This document shows, one piece after another, positions 63,591 through 64,000 of a DNA stretch of 64,000 nt (the stretch's first letter is position 1; every line of letters starts with the position of its first letter). The position numbers and the translations under genes are program-made. A model generated the notes under the pieces. The model was given only the letters and a program-made list of their open reading frames with translations, made no database searches and was not told the DNA's origin. This DNA is from Zingiber officinale (lineage: Eukaryota > Streptophyta > Magnoliopsida > Zingiberales > Zingiberaceae): the NCBI RefSeq assembly GCF_018446385.1, contig NC_055987.1:3408205-3472204 (forward strand), read 5' to 3'.

Positions 63591-64000
63591 ATGGAGGACA
63601 CCGGAAGAATCAACGTAACCATGAGGGCAGGGGAATACGAACTATTCAAGGAGGCCAAGAGGAGGGCGACTTCCAGAAAATAGACCACCCCTTCAAGACC
63701 GTGCAAGATGTCGGCAGATTCCAAAGACTTAACTCATGTTTCTAATAGAGGGTCCAAGAGAAATCAGCCCGAGGAATTTCCCCTGGCTTTCTATCGTGAG
63801 CTAGGCCTAGACTATTACCACAAGGGCCTGGACGACTACAATAAGAAAGAACAGCCGCATGCTTCCATGGCGGAAATCTCCCCGCCCCGGGACTCGAAGA
63901 AAGGGAAGGTCATAGTCCTCAGGGAGGAGCCCCGGGGGGAGCCGGATGAGCAAGTGTTCTTCTCTCTAAGGGTACTTAAGGAGAAGCTGCCGAAGGAGTA
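63591..64000 (+). pseudogene. Tat-3 gag, partial
   Basis: Starts MEDTGRINVTMRAGEYELFK, like Tat-2 gag. TAG at 63681 interrupts it, with the same frame open to the window end. Includes a Lys/Glu-rich region and SPPRDSKKGKVIVLREE, matching the Tat-2 DSGKGKAII region. The core domain lies outside the window. Confidence 0.75.

Larger units (their letters stand above)
62524..64000 (+). mobile_element. Tat-3: gypsy Tat-lineage element, truncated by the window end
   Basis: 5' LTR, PBS and the start of gag on the + strand. The LTR begins TGATACGG like Tat-2's, and gag opens with the same MED-GR and INVTM motifs, so it belongs near Tat-2. The right part lies beyond the window. Confidence 0.87.

Overview
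This is nuclear DNA of a flowering plant, probably a monocot. It holds coiled-coil NLR (CNL) genes with plant-type introns and no TIR domains, and most of it is plant LTR retrotransposons: Tat-lineage Ty3/gypsy with antisense genes, SIRE-type and other Ty1/copia. A Zingiberales-like genome is a guess that the sequence alone cannot prove. Bacterial features (operons, ribosome binding sites, CRISPR) are absent. No clearly intact host gene was found.

Layout. (1) 0-8.7 kb: a decayed minus-strand gene with an Ulp1/C48 protease domain, flanked on both sides by kilobase arrays of a short palindromic word (AGCTGCTACA / TGTAGCAGCT). It looks like a DNA transposon but no ends were found. (2) 8.7-14.6 kb: CNL-A, a full-length NLR pseudogene. 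(3) 14.6-24.9 kb: Tat-1, a gypsy element on the + strand, riddled with stop codons, with a 64-bp minisatellite, an antisense gene and a truncated 3' LTR. (4) 24.9-30.7 kb: a Tourist-like MITE inside a SIRE-like copia remnant, a weak LINE-like fragment, and a copia element split into two opposed halves. (5) 30.7-52.9 kb: CNL-B, cut in its first coding segment by Tat-2 (31803-49453, minus strand, target duplication ACATT). Tat-2 carries two tandem antisense genes, a third small antisense ORF, two minisatellites, and a copia solo LTR inside its pol gene (duplication CTCAG). (6) 52.9-57 kb: no gene, including an LTR-like block. (7) 57-64 kb: CNL-C, a fragment split by a gag-only copia element (57523-62494, duplication GAACC) and, about 25 bp later in the gene, by Tat-3, which runs off the window.

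How it fits together. Three diverged CNL copies share 5' flank, 5'UTR intron and coding sequence, so this is a tandem NLR cluster swollen by nested retrotransposons. Insertion order can be read directly: CNL duplication came first, then Tat-2 into CNL-B, then the solo-LTR parent into Tat-2. All three NLRs are broken, each by different lesions. The least expected material is the palindrome arrays around the Ulp1 gene, the paired antisense genes with their own TATA boxes in Tat-2, and the family-specific short palindromes that recur in otherwise unrelated elements. All comparisons were done by eye.
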